This document shows, piece by piece, positions 9,006 to 17,242 of a stretch of 64,000 bases of DNA. The stretch covers positions 10,823-74,822 of the forward strand of contig NZ_DF967563.1 of the NCBI RefSeq assembly GCF_000971475.1, read 5' to 3'. This DNA comes from Sulfuricella sp. T08 (GTDB lineage Bacteria > Pseudomonadota > Gammaproteobacteria > Burkholderiales > Sulfuricellaceae). The translations under genes were made by a program, and so were the position numbers. Under the pieces are notes generated by a model. That model saw nothing but the letters and a program-made list of their open reading frames with translations. It made no database searches and was not told the origin of the DNA. How positions within the stretch are numbered: position 1 is the first letter of the stretch; the number at the start of each line of letters is the position of its first letter.

Positions 9006-10202
9006 ATGAAAAAATTTGATTACGTGATTGTCGGTGGCGGCCTGGCGGGTGCATCAGCCATCCAGGGTATCCGGGAGCGCGACACCCAGGGAAGCATACT
9101 GCTGGTCGGCGAGGAAACACACCTGCCCTATGACCGCCCGCCGCTGTCCAAGAAACTATGGTTTGGCAAAGCCAGAGTGGAAGACATTTTCATTCACGAT
9201 CAGCGTTTTTACGACGAGCATGGTGTATCCATGGTGCTGGGGGCCAGAGTTGAGAAGCTCGATGCGCAGGAGAAATCCATCACCGCCGCGAACGGCGAGA
9301 GCTATGGCTTCGGCAAGCTGCTCCTGGCAACGGGCACCCAACCTAGGCGGATCGCCATACCTGGCGGAGAACTCGAAGGCATCTGCTACTACCGTACACT
9401 CGACGATTACTTGCGGATGAAGAACGAGGCAAAATCCAGGCAGTCCGTACTGATCGTCGGCGGCGGCTTTATTGGTTCGGAACTCGCCGCCGCACTGAAC
9501 AGCAGTCTGGAAGTCGCCATGATATTTCCCTCTGCTACTCTCTGTCGCCGGGTGTTCCCGGAAAAACTCGGGCTGGCGGTGCAGCAACATTTTCAGGAGC
9601 GGGGAATCAGGGTAATTCCTTCGGACTTTCCGACGGCCATCAGCAAAAGTGGAGACAAATTCCGCACCGAAACCGCCAGCGGAAAAAGCCTGGAGTCAGA
9701 CCTGGTGATCATCGGCATCGGTGTCGATCCTTCCATCGGCCTGGCCAAGGAGGCCGGGCTGGAAGTGGGCAACGGCATCGTGGTCAACGAATATCTTGAG
9801 TCTTCCCATCCGGACATCCATGCGGCTGGCGACAATGCTTTTTTCCCCTACCTGGCGCTTGGCCATGATATGCGCATCGAACACTGGGATAACGCCCTGA
9901 GCCAGGGAAAGCTGGCCGGGCACAACATGGCCGGCGCCCACGAAGTCTTCAGCTATCAGCCCTATTTCTTTTCCGATCTATTCGAGTTCGGCTACGAGGC
10001 CACAGGTGAAGTGGATGCCAGGCTTGAGACCTTTGCCGACTGGCAGAAGGAAAACCATACCGGCGTGATCTACTACCTGCGCGATGAACGCGTGAGAGGA
10101 GTGATGATGTGCAATGTGTGGGACAGGCTCGATGTGGCGAGGGAACTGATCCGCAAGAATGAACGCGTAACCCCCGAAAATCTGCGTGGCGTTATCTGCT
10201 GA
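9006..10202 (+). CDS. FAD-dependent pyridine nucleotide-disulfide oxidoreductase (AIF/ferredoxin-reductase type)
   Basis: 398 aa from the ATG preceded by GGAAGGGGGATTCC. It has two Rossmann motifs, VGGGLAGASAIQG near residue 10 (FAD) and IVGGGFIGSELAAAL near 155 (NAD(P)H), and the IHAAGDNAFFPY flavin motif. The C-terminal domain resembles that of apoptosis-inducing-factor-like reductases. It begins 35 bases after the encapsulin gene on the same strand, so it is probably co-transcribed. A role in reducing stored Fe(III) or maintaining cargo redox state is attractive but is inference. No cargo-loading peptide is visible at its C terminus (ENLRGVIC). Confidence 0.88.
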   Translation: MKKFDYVIVGGGLAGASAIQGIRERDTQGSILLVGEETHLPYDRPPLSKKLWFGKARVEDIFIHDQRFYDEHGVSMVLGARVEKLDAQEKSITAANGESYGFGKLLLATGTQPRRIAIPGGELEGICYYRTLDDYLRMKNEAKSRQSVLIVGGGFIGSELAAALNSSLEVAMIFPSATLCRRVFPEKLGLAVQQHFQERGIRVIPSDFPTAISKSGDKFRTETASGKSLESDLVIIGIGVDPSIGLAKEAGLEVGNGIVVNEYLESSHPDIHAAGDNAFFPYLALGHDMRIEHWDNALSQGKLAGHNMAGAHEVFSYQPYFFSDLFEFGYEATGEVDARLETFADWQKENHTGVIYYLRDERVRGVMMCNVWDRLDVARELIRKNERVTPENLRGVIC

Positions 10203-10225
10203 TTTGAGCCTGCAAAAGTTAAAGT

Positions 10226-10266
10226 CACAGAGAACACAGAGATGTTTTTTATCTGTGAACTCTGTG
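10226..10266. terminator. Imperfect inverted repeat between convergent reductase and catalase genes
   Basis: Two 17-base arms (10226-10242 and 10250-10266) pair except for three mismatches and flank a T-rich loop. The arm contains the word cacagag...cacaga, typical of dispersed intergenic repeats in proteobacteria. Its location between two convergent stops suits a bidirectional transcription terminator. Confidence 0.5.
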
Positions 10267-10299
10267 TTTTCTGCGGCTAACTGCTTTTTCCAGGATAAA

Positions 10300-11766
10300 T
10301 CATGCCACCTTGCTGAAGACCTCATCGATCCTGATGCCCAGACCCTCGGCCACGCGACTGCCGTAATCCGGGTAGGCCTTGTGGAAATGACCGATCTGGC
10401 GCACTTGGATGAAGTGCGGCACCGGTTTTAATGCGCCCACCAGATTGCCGATGAGCTGTGCCTTCTGATTGGCGTTCATCAGCCGGTACAGGTTACCGGC
10501 CTGGCTGTAGTCCTCGTTGCCGTCGCGGTGGTTGTAGCGGTCGGCATCGCCGCTGATTTTCAGCGGCGGTTCCTTGATGCGCGGGTCGTCCACCGGCCCG
10601 TCGAAGCTGTTGGGCTGGTAGTTGACCGCGCCGCCGAAATTGCCGTCGAAGCGGGTCTGGCCATCGCGATGGTAGGTGTGGGCCGGGCAGCGCGGCTTGT
10701 TCACTTCCAACGCGGCATAATTGATACCGATGCGATAGCGGTGTGCGTCGGGGTAGGATAACAGCCGCGCCTGCAGCATCTTGTCCGGCGAAGCGCCCAT
10801 GCCGGGAGGCATGTTGCCGGGTTCGAACGCAGCCTGTTCCACTTCCGCGAAGTAGTTCTTCGGGTTGCGGTTCAGTTCCATGATGCCCACATCGATCGGC
10901 GGGTAATCCTTGTGCGGCCATACCTTGGTGAGGTCGAAGGGGTGAATGGCATAGATCTCCGCATCCTTCTCAGGCATGATCTGTATCTGCACTTTCCATT
11001 TTGGAAACTCGCCGCGCTCGATGGCGGCGTGCAGATCGCGCCGGTGGTAATCCAGATCCTCGCCGGCGATCTTTGCCGCCTCTTCATTGGTCAGGGTCTT
11101 GATTCCCTGCATGGTCTTGAAGTGCCATTTCACCCAGTAGCGTTCTCCCTGGTCATTCCACAGGCTGTAGGTATGGCTGGAATAGCCGTTCATGTTGCGG
11201 TAAGTGGCGGGAATTCCACGGTCGGAAAACAGCGTCGTGACCTGGTGCAGCGATTCCGGCGACAAACTCCAGAAATCCCACTGCATGGTATTGTCACGCA
11301 GACCGGTGGCAGGGTCGCGTTTTTGCGAGTGGATAAAATCGGAAAATTTCAGCGGATCGCGCACGAAGAACACCGGCGTGTTGTTGCCTACCATGTCCCA
11401 GTTGCCTTCCTCGGTGTAAAATTTCAGCGCGAAGCCGCGCGGGTCGCGCGCCGTGTCTGCCGACCCCATCTCACCGGCGACGGTGGAGAAGCGGGCGAAC
11501 ATCTCGCACTTGTTCCCCACCTTGGAAAACAGCTTGGCGCGGGTGTAACGGGAGATATCGCCGGTTACCGTGAAGGTGCCGTAGGCGCCTGCGCCCTTGG
11601 CATGCACCACCCGCTCCGGCACACGCTCGCGGTTGAAATGCGCCATTTTTTCCATCAGCTGATAATCCTGCATCAGCACTGGGCCGCGCGGTCCGGCGGT
11701 CTGGGAATTCTGGTTGTCTGCCACCGGCGTCCCGGCGGCGGTGGTCATGTAGGGGCATTTGCTCAT
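10300..11766 (-). CDS. katA: Monofunctional haem catalase
   Basis: 488 aa from the ATG preceded by GAGGAGAACGAA; an upstream in-frame ATG gives 23 extra residues without a ribosome site. Small-subunit catalase hallmarks are [11 protein letters not shown] (distal His), the FFVRDPLKF region, and [12 protein letters not shown] with the proximal haem Tyr. The enzyme dismutates hydrogen peroxide in the cytoplasm. Its position convergent to the encapsulin-ferritin-reductase operon places peroxide removal beside iron storage. The 225 bases upstream hold the palindromic word ATCG-N11-CGAT but no full OxyR site that I can call. Confidence 0.97.
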   Translation of the reverse strand: MSKCPYMTTAAGTPVADNQNSQTAGPRGPVLMQDYQLMEKMAHFNRERVPERVVHAKGAGAYGTFTVTGDISRYTRAKLFSKVGNKCEMFARFSTVAGEMGSADTARDPRGFALKFYTEEGNWDMVGNNTPVFFVRDPLKFSDFIHSQKRDPATGLRDNTMQWDFWSLSPESLHQVTTLFSDRGIPATYRNMNGYSSHTYSLWNDQGERYWVKWHFKTMQGIKTLTNEEAAKIAGEDLDYHRRDLHAAIERGEFPKWKVQIQIMPEKDAEIYAIHPFDLTKVWPHKDYPPIDVGIMELNRNPKNYFAEVEQAAFEPGNMPPGMGASPDKMLQARLLSYPDAHRYRIGINYAALEVNKPRCPAHTYHRDGQTRFDGNFGGAVNYQPNSFDGPVDDPRIKEPPLKISGDADRYNHRDGNEDYSQAGNLYRLMNANQKAQLIGNLVGALKPVPHFIQVRQIGHFHKAYPDYGSRVAEGLGIRIDEVFSKVA

Positions 11767-11991
11767 TTCGTTCTCCTCGGTAGAAAAACTGCTATCAAAC
11801 GCATTCAGCGTTAATGAGCTTTTATTAAAGGCCATCCTGCCTTGTCATGCCAATCGTATATTTCTAACGATGCGATAGCTTTTTTGTATCAACCCGACTC
11901 ATGCATTTTGTTGAACGGCCCGTGCTGTGGATCATTTAATTTTATTAGTCTGGAGAGTTGGGTTTGCTTGATTCATGAAGTGCGCTCAGGA

Positions 11992-12602
11992 TCAGGAAAC
12001 CTGTCCCCGTATCAGTGCAGTAGTTATTTTCGCCACGTGGTTACCCTGAAAGCGGGCCATTGCCAGTTCGTTGTCGCTGGGCATGCGGCTGCCATCAGGC
12101 CCGGCGATGGTGCTGGCGCCATAGGGTGAGCCCCCGCTGATCTCGCTCATGGTCATCTGCCGCTGCTCGCTGTAGGGCAGGCCGACGATGATCATGCCCT
12201 GATGCAGCAGCGTGGTATGGAAGCTGAGGATAGTGCTCTCCTGTCCGCCGTGCTGGTGAAGACGCTGCCCACCTTGCCCACCAGGCTTCCATCCAGCCAC
12301 AGCTTGCCGGTCTGGTCGAGGAAATTGCGCATCTGGGCGGCCATGTTGCCGAAGCGGGTTGGCGTGCCGAAAATGATGGCATCCGCTTCCGCCAGTTGCT
12401 GGGGAGCAATGACCGGCACCTGGGAAAAGGCGGACTGTGCTGCCTTGGCGCCGCTGGCGACGAGCTTATCCTCGGGTACCAGTTCAGGCACACGCCACAG
12501 GCTGGCTTCGGCGCCATCCACCATGCTTGCGCCTTCGACGATGGCTTTTGCCATAAGATGAATGTGTCCGTACATGCTGTAAAACACAACCTGGATTTTC
12601 AT
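11992..12602 (-). pseudogene. wrbA: WrbA-type NAD(P)H:quinone oxidoreductase, frameshifted
   Basis: Two overlapping frames together give one flavodoxin-fold protein. The N-terminal frame runs from the ATG at 12602 ([18 protein letters not shown], then [19 protein letters not shown]) to GSVFTSTA. The C-terminal frame holds [19 protein letters not shown] and [18 protein letters not shown] to the stop near 11992. The break lies at about 12238-12250. A few residues expected between FTST and GGQES are absent, so a short deletion in the FMN-binding loop is likely rather than a single-base error. The protein would normally be a tetrameric two-electron quinone reductase. A sequencing error cannot be excluded. 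Confidence 0.85.
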
Positions 12603-12659
12603 GGTGTGGCTCCTTGAAACAGGATTGAGAATTGCCGTCGCGATCGTGATTGTCGAGCC

Positions 12660-13070
12660 TCATGAAAACCAGCGTAAAAAGGCCGCCGCCGTCAATGCCG
12701 TGGCGCTCAGGCCGGCCAGTATGTGCCAGATTCTCCGGCGCAATGCAGCGGTCCAGCTTGCCGCGCGCAGGAGATATAAAGCCGCCAGTGAAAAGCCGGA
12801 AGCGGCACAGGCCACTTTGATCGCCAGAGCGGCAATGGCTAAACTGCCAAGATCAGGAAATTTTCCGAAATAGTAAAAGCTGATGGCTCCAAAGGCAGCG
12901 CCGCTCGCTATCTGGGCCGCCCACCCCACACACACCAGCCATGCTAGAGAACGATCCAGTTCCGGGCGCGGCGCCAGCCACAGTGAGGCAACGGCACCGC
13001 CAACCACGGCAGAGGCGCCGAAGTTGTGCGCTACCTGGGTCAGCGCATAGCCCAGGTTCTGGATGTCCAC
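12660..13070 (-). CDS. Small integral membrane protein, unknown function
   Basis: 136 aa with four predicted membrane helices and little soluble sequence. A single His near the N terminus (QVAHNFGAS) sits at the start of the first helix. I do not recognise the family. It starts 2 bases after the stop of the periplasmic gene upstream and ends about 57 bases before wrbA, so a three-gene operon (13423 to 11992) is probable. The context suggests an envelope or redox role, but nothing in the sequence defines it. Confidence 0.8.
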   Translation of the reverse strand: MDIQNLGYALTQVAHNFGASAVVGGAVASLWLAPRPELDRSLAWLVCVGWAAQIASGAAFGAISFYYFGKFPDLGSLAIAALAIKVACAASGFSLAALYLLRAASWTAALRRRIWHILAGLSATALTAAAFLRWFS

Positions 13071-13072
13071 GG

Positions 13073-13423
13073 CTATTCCACATTAACATTTACGCATTGC
13101 TCCACACCGATCGGAACATGCGCCTTGTTTACCACCTTGATGCAAAGCGTATGCGGCCCTGGCGTCATGGATTGGAGAGGGTGGCTCCCGGCGAGTTTGC
13201 GCACGATGGCGGCTTCCCCGTTGTCCACGTAAAGATGAATGTGATCGCCTCGCGGTCCGGGATCGACCTCGTAATCAATCTGTTTTCTGGACGTGGCGCC
13301 CAGTTTTTCCCCATCGTGTGGATAGGTGATCTTGGCGTAAGGCTCGCCTGCTGCAACAAACGGGGAAAATAATGCAAAAGACAGGGTTAACACCATACCT
13401 GTAAACAGGGTATGAACATTCAT
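13073..13423 (-). CDS. Periplasmic Ig-like small protein (DUF4399-like)
   Basis: 116 aa. A signal peptide of about 25 residues ends in FVAAG. The mature part has the pattern ITYPHDGEKLGATS ... DHIHLYVDNGEA ... LKS/TPGPHTLCIKV, resembling short beta-sandwich domains of the DUF4399/Ig-like type that end in a strand with HTL. Two cysteines (CIKV and QCVNV) could form a disulfide. The ribosome site AAGGAG precedes the ATG. It is the first gene of the likely operon with the membrane protein and wrbA. Confidence 0.75.
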   Translation of the reverse strand: MNVHTLFTGMVLTLSFALFSPFVAAGEPYAKITYPHDGEKLGATSRKQIDYEVDPGPRGDHIHLYVDNGEAAIVRKLAGSHPLQSMTPGPHTLCIKVVNKAHVPIGVEQCVNVNVE

Positions 13424-13720
13424 GACCAGACTCCTTTCCTTATGTGGCTATTTTGAAAGGTAAGTCTAGGTAAGCAACCCCCAAAACACATTCAGGCAAA
13501 CCCTGTATTTCGTTACATTCTGGGCTTTACCTGGAGTGAGGGATTTGCTGTAGTGGAACATGTTTAAGGAAGGCTAATGTTTCCTTTGCCGCCTGCCACT
13601 CGAGCAGAAAGGTCAGGAATTTCAGTACCCCATATTAGTGATTTTCCTTATTGCATCCAGTTGATAGTGTTGCCATTATGATATTGAGTTGTTGGGATCA
13701 GGAAATGGAGGAGGAGTAAT

Positions 13721-14158
13721 ATGAAAATATTGACCAACATGCTTTTGTTTTGTTTGGTGTTTATATCCGCTCCCTCCTATGCTGAGATACAAAAATTTGG
13801 CGATCTGGATGTCAACTACAATGTCATTACTACGGATACGCTTGCACCCCAGGTAGCAAAGACATATAGCATCGAGCGTAGCAAGAATCGTTTGCTGCTC
13901 ACTGTCGCGGTTTCCAGGCCGGATGAAAGGGGGGCTTCCCGGGCGGTTACTGCCGATGTTACGGCCTACGCCGTAAATATGATAGCGCAGCATCGGAAAA
14001 TCGAAATGAGGCGTATCAGCGAGGGCGAAGCTATTTATTATATTGGTGATTTCCCTTTTGCGGCACCGGATTTTCTGCGGTTTACCATCAATATTGCTGA
14101 ACCAGGATCGGGCAGGCCCCATAAGATTGAATTTCAGCGAAACTTTGAAAAGTTCTGA
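13721..14158 (+). CDS. DUF4426 family periplasmic protein
   Basis: 145 aa with a signal peptide ending in PSYAE. The sequence FGDLDVNYNVITTDTLAPQVAKTYSI and the RNLL-style SKNRLLLTVAV segment match DUF4426, a single-domain family common in gamma- and betaproteobacteria with no assigned function. The ribosome site GGAGGAGG lies 5 bases before the ATG. Gene-free sequence of about 300 bases precedes it (13424-13720); I see only probable promoter sequence there. Confidence 0.85.
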   Translation: MKILTNMLLFCLVFISAPSYAEIQKFGDLDVNYNVITTDTLAPQVAKTYSIERSKNRLLLTVAVSRPDERGASRAVTADVTAYAVNMIAQHRKIEMRRISEGEAIYYIGDFPFAAPDFLRFTINIAEPGSGRPHKIEFQRNFEKF

Positions 14159-14190
14159 TAAAAGGCTGGCAAAAGTCGGCAGCGCTTAAT

Positions 14191-14490
14191 CTACATGTAC
14201 GCATTTGCCTCTTCTCCCGGATTGGGCAGGCCGGCGATGTGCCAGGCTGCCTTCATGCTCTGGAACAGATCGGAAATGCAATGGTGGTCGAAATGGTGGA
14301 CATGGCAGACATGGCTGACGGCAGGCAGCCCGCCTTCGAGATAATGTTTGCGCAGGAAGCGGATGATCTCCCAGTGCTCCTCGCTCAGCTCGCCCACGCC
14401 GTTTTCAGCTGCGATCCGCCGGGCCAACTCTTCGTTCCAGTTCTCCGGGAAAGTCAGGAAACCATCCCTGTCAAACAATATTGTTTCCAT
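14191..14490 (-). CDS. DsrC/TusE-family protein lacking both redox cysteines, with His/Cys cluster
   Basis: 99 aa from the ATG preceded by AAGGAGTGAAAAC. The N-terminal half is clearly DsrC/TusE-like (GFLTFPENWNEELARRIAAENG, then LSEEHWEIIRFLRKHY). In true DsrC the two reactive cysteines occur in an ACRIAGLP segment and as the penultimate residue. Here the first is replaced by Trp (AAWHIAGLPNP) and the C-terminal Cys is absent (ending ANAYM). Such homologues have been called RspA-type, thought to be regulatory. Residues 60-71 are unusually rich in metal ligands: H60, C62, H63, H65, H66, H69, H70 and C71. The gene lies alone, convergent with the DUF4426 gene. Confidence 0.85.
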   Translation of the reverse strand: METILFDRDGFLTFPENWNEELARRIAAENGVGELSEEHWEIIRFLRKHYLEGGLPAVSHVCHVHHFDHHCISDLFQSMKAAWHIAGLPNPGEEANAYM

Positions 14491-14808
14491 GTTTTCACTC
14501 CTTGTCCGATGTGATTTTCTTTCCTCTGCGAACTTAAAAAAACTCATTTTGACACCATGGAGAACACGGCGCGCACAGAACAAAGCAACGTCGAGTATTT
14601 ATGACTTAACCCAATGTTCCGGGCAACTATATCTTAATGTGGATGATATGACTTGCAGCAAATTATCCAATTGGTGGGGCACCCACCATGCATAAAGGGC
14701 GCCATTTATTTTGCGGCTGAAAACTATGTAGTATCACTTTGTTTATTTCCCACAGCCTGGTCTGAGCTAGGCTGGGCTTGCAGGATCCCTTATTCATTAG
14801 GAGGTGCT

Positions 14809-15645
14809 ATGCATGCGAAATCGACAGGACAGCAGATAGAGCAACCGCGGCAACCCGCAGCCAAAATTCTGCCGGTTGCAGAGGAAGATTACACGTTAGG
14901 CAGTGAGCAATGCGGCCGTCATATTGAGTGTTTGAAGACGAAGGTTGCATGGTGCACTTCCCAAAGCGAATTGCAGCTTGTGTCGGCCCGGTTGCTGGAG
15001 ATTCAGGAGAGCGAGCGGAGGCGGATCGCCACCGATTTGCATGACGTGCTCGGCCAGTCGCTAACCATGATCAAGATTTCACTCGAGGAGTCGTTGCTGT
15101 TGCTGGACGGGAATGAATCCGAAGTGGCGGCGGAATCGCTACGGCGGTTGATCCCCAAGGTCAAGGATGCGCTCGGGGAGGTGCGCCGCGTTGCCATGGA
15201 TCTGCGCCCCTCGATCCTCGACGATCTCGGTATTCTTGCCACGCTGTCATGGTTCTTCCGGGAGTTTGGAGCGGTTTGCCAGGACATGGAAGTGGGAAAG
15301 GATTTCAGCATTGAGGAAAAAAACGTGCCAGTCCCACTCAAGATCACGATTTTTCGCATTATCCAGGAAGCAACCAGCAATATCGTCAAGCATGCCAATG
15401 CCAGCCGCATCCGGGTGAGCCTGAAGGAAGCCGGCGGCGCGCTCCATCTCTCGATCGAGGATGACGGAGTCGGGTTCGATGTTGCGGAGATGGCAAACTA
15501 CTGCCCCCTCGACAAAGGTATCGGTCTCCTGAGCATGAAAGAGCGTGCAAAACTTTCCGGCGGCCATTATGAGCTGGCGTCAGCGGTCGGGCAGGGAACA
15601 CGAATCAGTGTGGTATGGCCGCTAGTCATAGCGTTGAGGGCATAA
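14809..15645 (+). CDS. Soluble NarX/NreB-type sensor histidine kinase
   Basis: 278 aa from the ATG preceded by GGAGGTGCT. It has no membrane segment. The HisKA_3 dimerisation helix carries the phosphoacceptor H78 in RRIATDLHDVLGQ, followed by VRRVAMDLRPSILDDLG and a HATPase_c domain (QEATSNIVKHA, DDGVGFD, GIGLLSMKERA). The short N-terminal region has three cysteines at 35, 41 and 49; in NreB-type kinases such cysteines hold an oxygen-sensing iron-sulfur cluster, but that needs four and is inference here. The stop overlaps the start of the response regulator gene by one base. Confidence 0.92.
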   Translation: MHAKSTGQQIEQPRQPAAKILPVAEEDYTLGSEQCGRHIECLKTKVAWCTSQSELQLVSARLLEIQESERRRIATDLHDVLGQSLTMIKISLEESLLLLDGNESEVAAESLRRLIPKVKDALGEVRRVAMDLRPSILDDLGILATLSWFFREFGAVCQDMEVGKDFSIEEKNVPVPLKITIFRIIQEATSNIVKHANASRIRVSLKEAGGALHLSIEDDGVGFDVAEMANYCPLDKGIGLLSMKERAKLSGGHYELASAVGQGTRISVVWPLVIALRA

Positions 15646-16301
15646 TGAACGAAAAGCGACGTATTCTGATTGTTGAAGACCATACTCTGCTAAGGGCCGG
15701 TCTTCGGGCTTTACTGATGCAGGACCCGAATATCGAGATTGTCGGTGAAGCGGACAATGGCCGTGATGCTGTCCAGGCGGTTGGATTGTTGGCGCCGCAT
15801 CTAGTCCTGATGGATCTGTCCATGCCAGGAATGAATGGCATCGAAGCCATTGCGGATATTAAGCGGCGTTATCCGGGAACTCGCGTTTTGGTGCTCACTA
15901 TCCACAAGACAGATGAATATATCCACGAGAGCTTGCGAGCTGGCGTCGACGGCTATCTCCTCAAGGATGCGACGCATGACGAATTGCTCGTCGCGGTTCG
16001 TAGCGTGCTGAACGGCAAGATCTATTTGAGCCCCGACATTTCGTCGAAAGTGGTTAATGGCTACCTGGGCACGGGCAATGCCCCCGGTGGAGTGAGCCCG
16101 TGGGATACCCTGACCCATCGTGAACGGGAGGTGTTGAAGCTGGTGGCCGAAGGGCACCCGAACAAGTACATCGCCGAGTTCTTCTGCCTGAGTGTAAAAA
16201 CAGTCGAGAAGCACCGTTCCAACCTGATGAAGAAGTTGGATTTACACAATGCATCCACGCTGACCGCTTATGCAATAGAGAAGGGATTGCTCTCTTCCTA
16301 G
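15645..16301 (+). CDS. NarL/FixJ-family response regulator
   Basis: 218 aa. The receiver domain has the acidic pair ED at 11-12, phosphoacceptor D57 (LVLMDLSMPG) and the Lys of LLKDAT. A LuxR-type helix-turn-helix follows at about 150-215 (LTHREREVLKLVAEG and SVKTVEKHRSNLMKKL). It should bind DNA when phosphorylated by the kinase encoded directly upstream; the two genes share TAATG. Its targets are unknown; the adjacent stress-type genes are candidates by proximity only. Confidence 0.95.
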   Translation: MNEKRRILIVEDHTLLRAGLRALLMQDPNIEIVGEADNGRDAVQAVGLLAPHLVLMDLSMPGMNGIEAIADIKRRYPGTRVLVLTIHKTDEYIHESLRAGVDGYLLKDATHDELLVAVRSVLNGKIYLSPDISSKVVNGYLGTGNAPGGVSPWDTLTHREREVLKLVAEGHPNKYIAEFFCLSVKTVEKHRSNLMKKLDLHNASTLTAYAIEKGLLSS

Positions 16302-16319
16302 CCGGGTTTTGGCTCAGTC

Positions 16320-16351
16320 ATTGCAGGTCGGGTTTCAGCCCGACCTGCAAT
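16320..16351 (+). terminator. 13-bp perfect hairpin after the response regulator
   Basis: Arms 16320-16332 (attgcaggtcggg) and 16339-16351 are exact reverse complements around a six-base loop. There is no T-run directly after it, so it may be a terminator, a convergent-gene attenuator, or a processing signal. It lies between the rightward regulator and the leftward gene ending at 16381. Confidence 0.6.
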
Positions 16352-16380
16352 TCGCAATTCAACATGAATGGCTGCTGGTA

Positions 16381-16749
16381 TTAATCAAGGCATCCGTAGT
16401 AGACAGAGCAACCTACATTTCCATTCCAGCTCTCGGGATGGGTGGTATCGATAATGCTCTTGGCCTGAGAAATCTCATCGGCCGTTCCGTGAAAAAACAG
16501 GAGCAGCCTGTCGGCTTTTAATTCGGCTTCGTAATCAGGAATGGTTTCCCTGGAAACGCAGCTATATTGCTCCGCCCCAAGTTCATTCAGGCCGCCGACC
16601 ACCGTTACCTCTTTCAATATTTTGTTTTCATCCTTGCCGACGATGGACAGCTTGCTCATGTCCAGCCCGGCTTTGTGCAATTTCTTGACGGTGGCCTTGG
16701 CCAGGGTGTGATTTGCATAGGTGGCAACAAGAGAATTGTTCTCTGACAT
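16381..16749 (-). CDS. General-stress-type small protein (YflT/GSP17M-like domain)
   Basis: 122 aa from the ATG at 16749, preceded by GGAGATAC. The sequence LVATYANHTLAKATVKKLHKAGLDMSKLSIVGKD followed by a hydrophobic Gly-rich stretch resembles the alpha/beta domain of heat-induced stress proteins such as YflT. In longer homologues this domain precedes two membrane helices, which are absent here. No catalytic residues are recognisable. It follows, on the same strand, the gene starting at 17242. Confidence 0.7.
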   Translation of the reverse strand: MSENNSLVATYANHTLAKATVKKLHKAGLDMSKLSIVGKDENKILKEVTVVGGLNELGAEQYSCVSRETIPDYEAELKADRLLLFFHGTADEISQAKSIIDTTHPESWNGNVGCSVYYGCLD

Positions 16750-16825
16750 GGTATGTATCTCCATAATGGTAAACGCCACTGTCTTGCAGGCTCGGATAGA
16801 CATGGAAGTCGCAAACTACTGGACC

Positions 16826-17242
16826 TTATGTCAGCTTGCTGGTCATGTCGTCCAGAACCACGCAGGCTTCCTTGCTTGGATCGTGCGGGTCGCGTAGTGC
16901 ATTGATCTGGCATAGGTATTCGTTGCCGAGGTTGTCGTGCAGATTGATATACGGGCTGGGGCCATATTGATCAAAGGCGCTGGAATCGGCGAAGATGAAT
17001 TCGAATTCACCGTTTACGTCTATTTCAAGTTTGCCGCCGTGGCTTGCACCGTAATCGAGCCAGCGCGTATTGATGTTGGCACCTGAGATCACGGGCGACA
17101 TCCGCGATGTTTTCTTGTCGTGCCAGGCAACCATGACTGGCTCGGTGATGTAAGGATCTTTTTCAGCAAAAGAGGCAGCCAGTCCACTGGCCATTTTGTA
17201 GTCCAGATCCATGCCTGAATAGTTGATGTGAGCTTCTTTCAT
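16826..17242 (-). CDS. Conserved hypothetical protein (AF1514/DUF5619-like)
   Basis: 138 aa from the ATG preceded by AAGGAGAG. It begins MKEAHINYSGMDLDYKMASGLA and contains VMVAWHDKKTSRMSPVISG, which resembles a family of small cytoplasmic proteins known from archaea and bacteria with no defined role; the assignment is from memory and tentative. There is no signal peptide. It probably forms a two-gene unit with the following stress-type gene. Confidence 0.65.
   Translation of the reverse strand: MKEAHINYSGMDLDYKMASGLAASFAEKDPYITEPVMVAWHDKKTSRMSPVISGANINTRWLDYGASHGGKLEIDVNGEFEFIFADSSAFDQYGPSPYINLHDNLGNEYLCQINALRDPHDPSKEACVVLDDMTSKLT

Noticed and set aside
8437-9120. 227-codon minus-strand frame opposite the encapsulin gene
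   Set aside because: No family resemblance and it runs across two well-supported plus-strand genes.
10912-11814. 300-codon plus-strand frame opposite the catalase
   Set aside because: The catalase on the minus strand is complete with all motifs; the plus-strand frame shows no domain or ribosome site.
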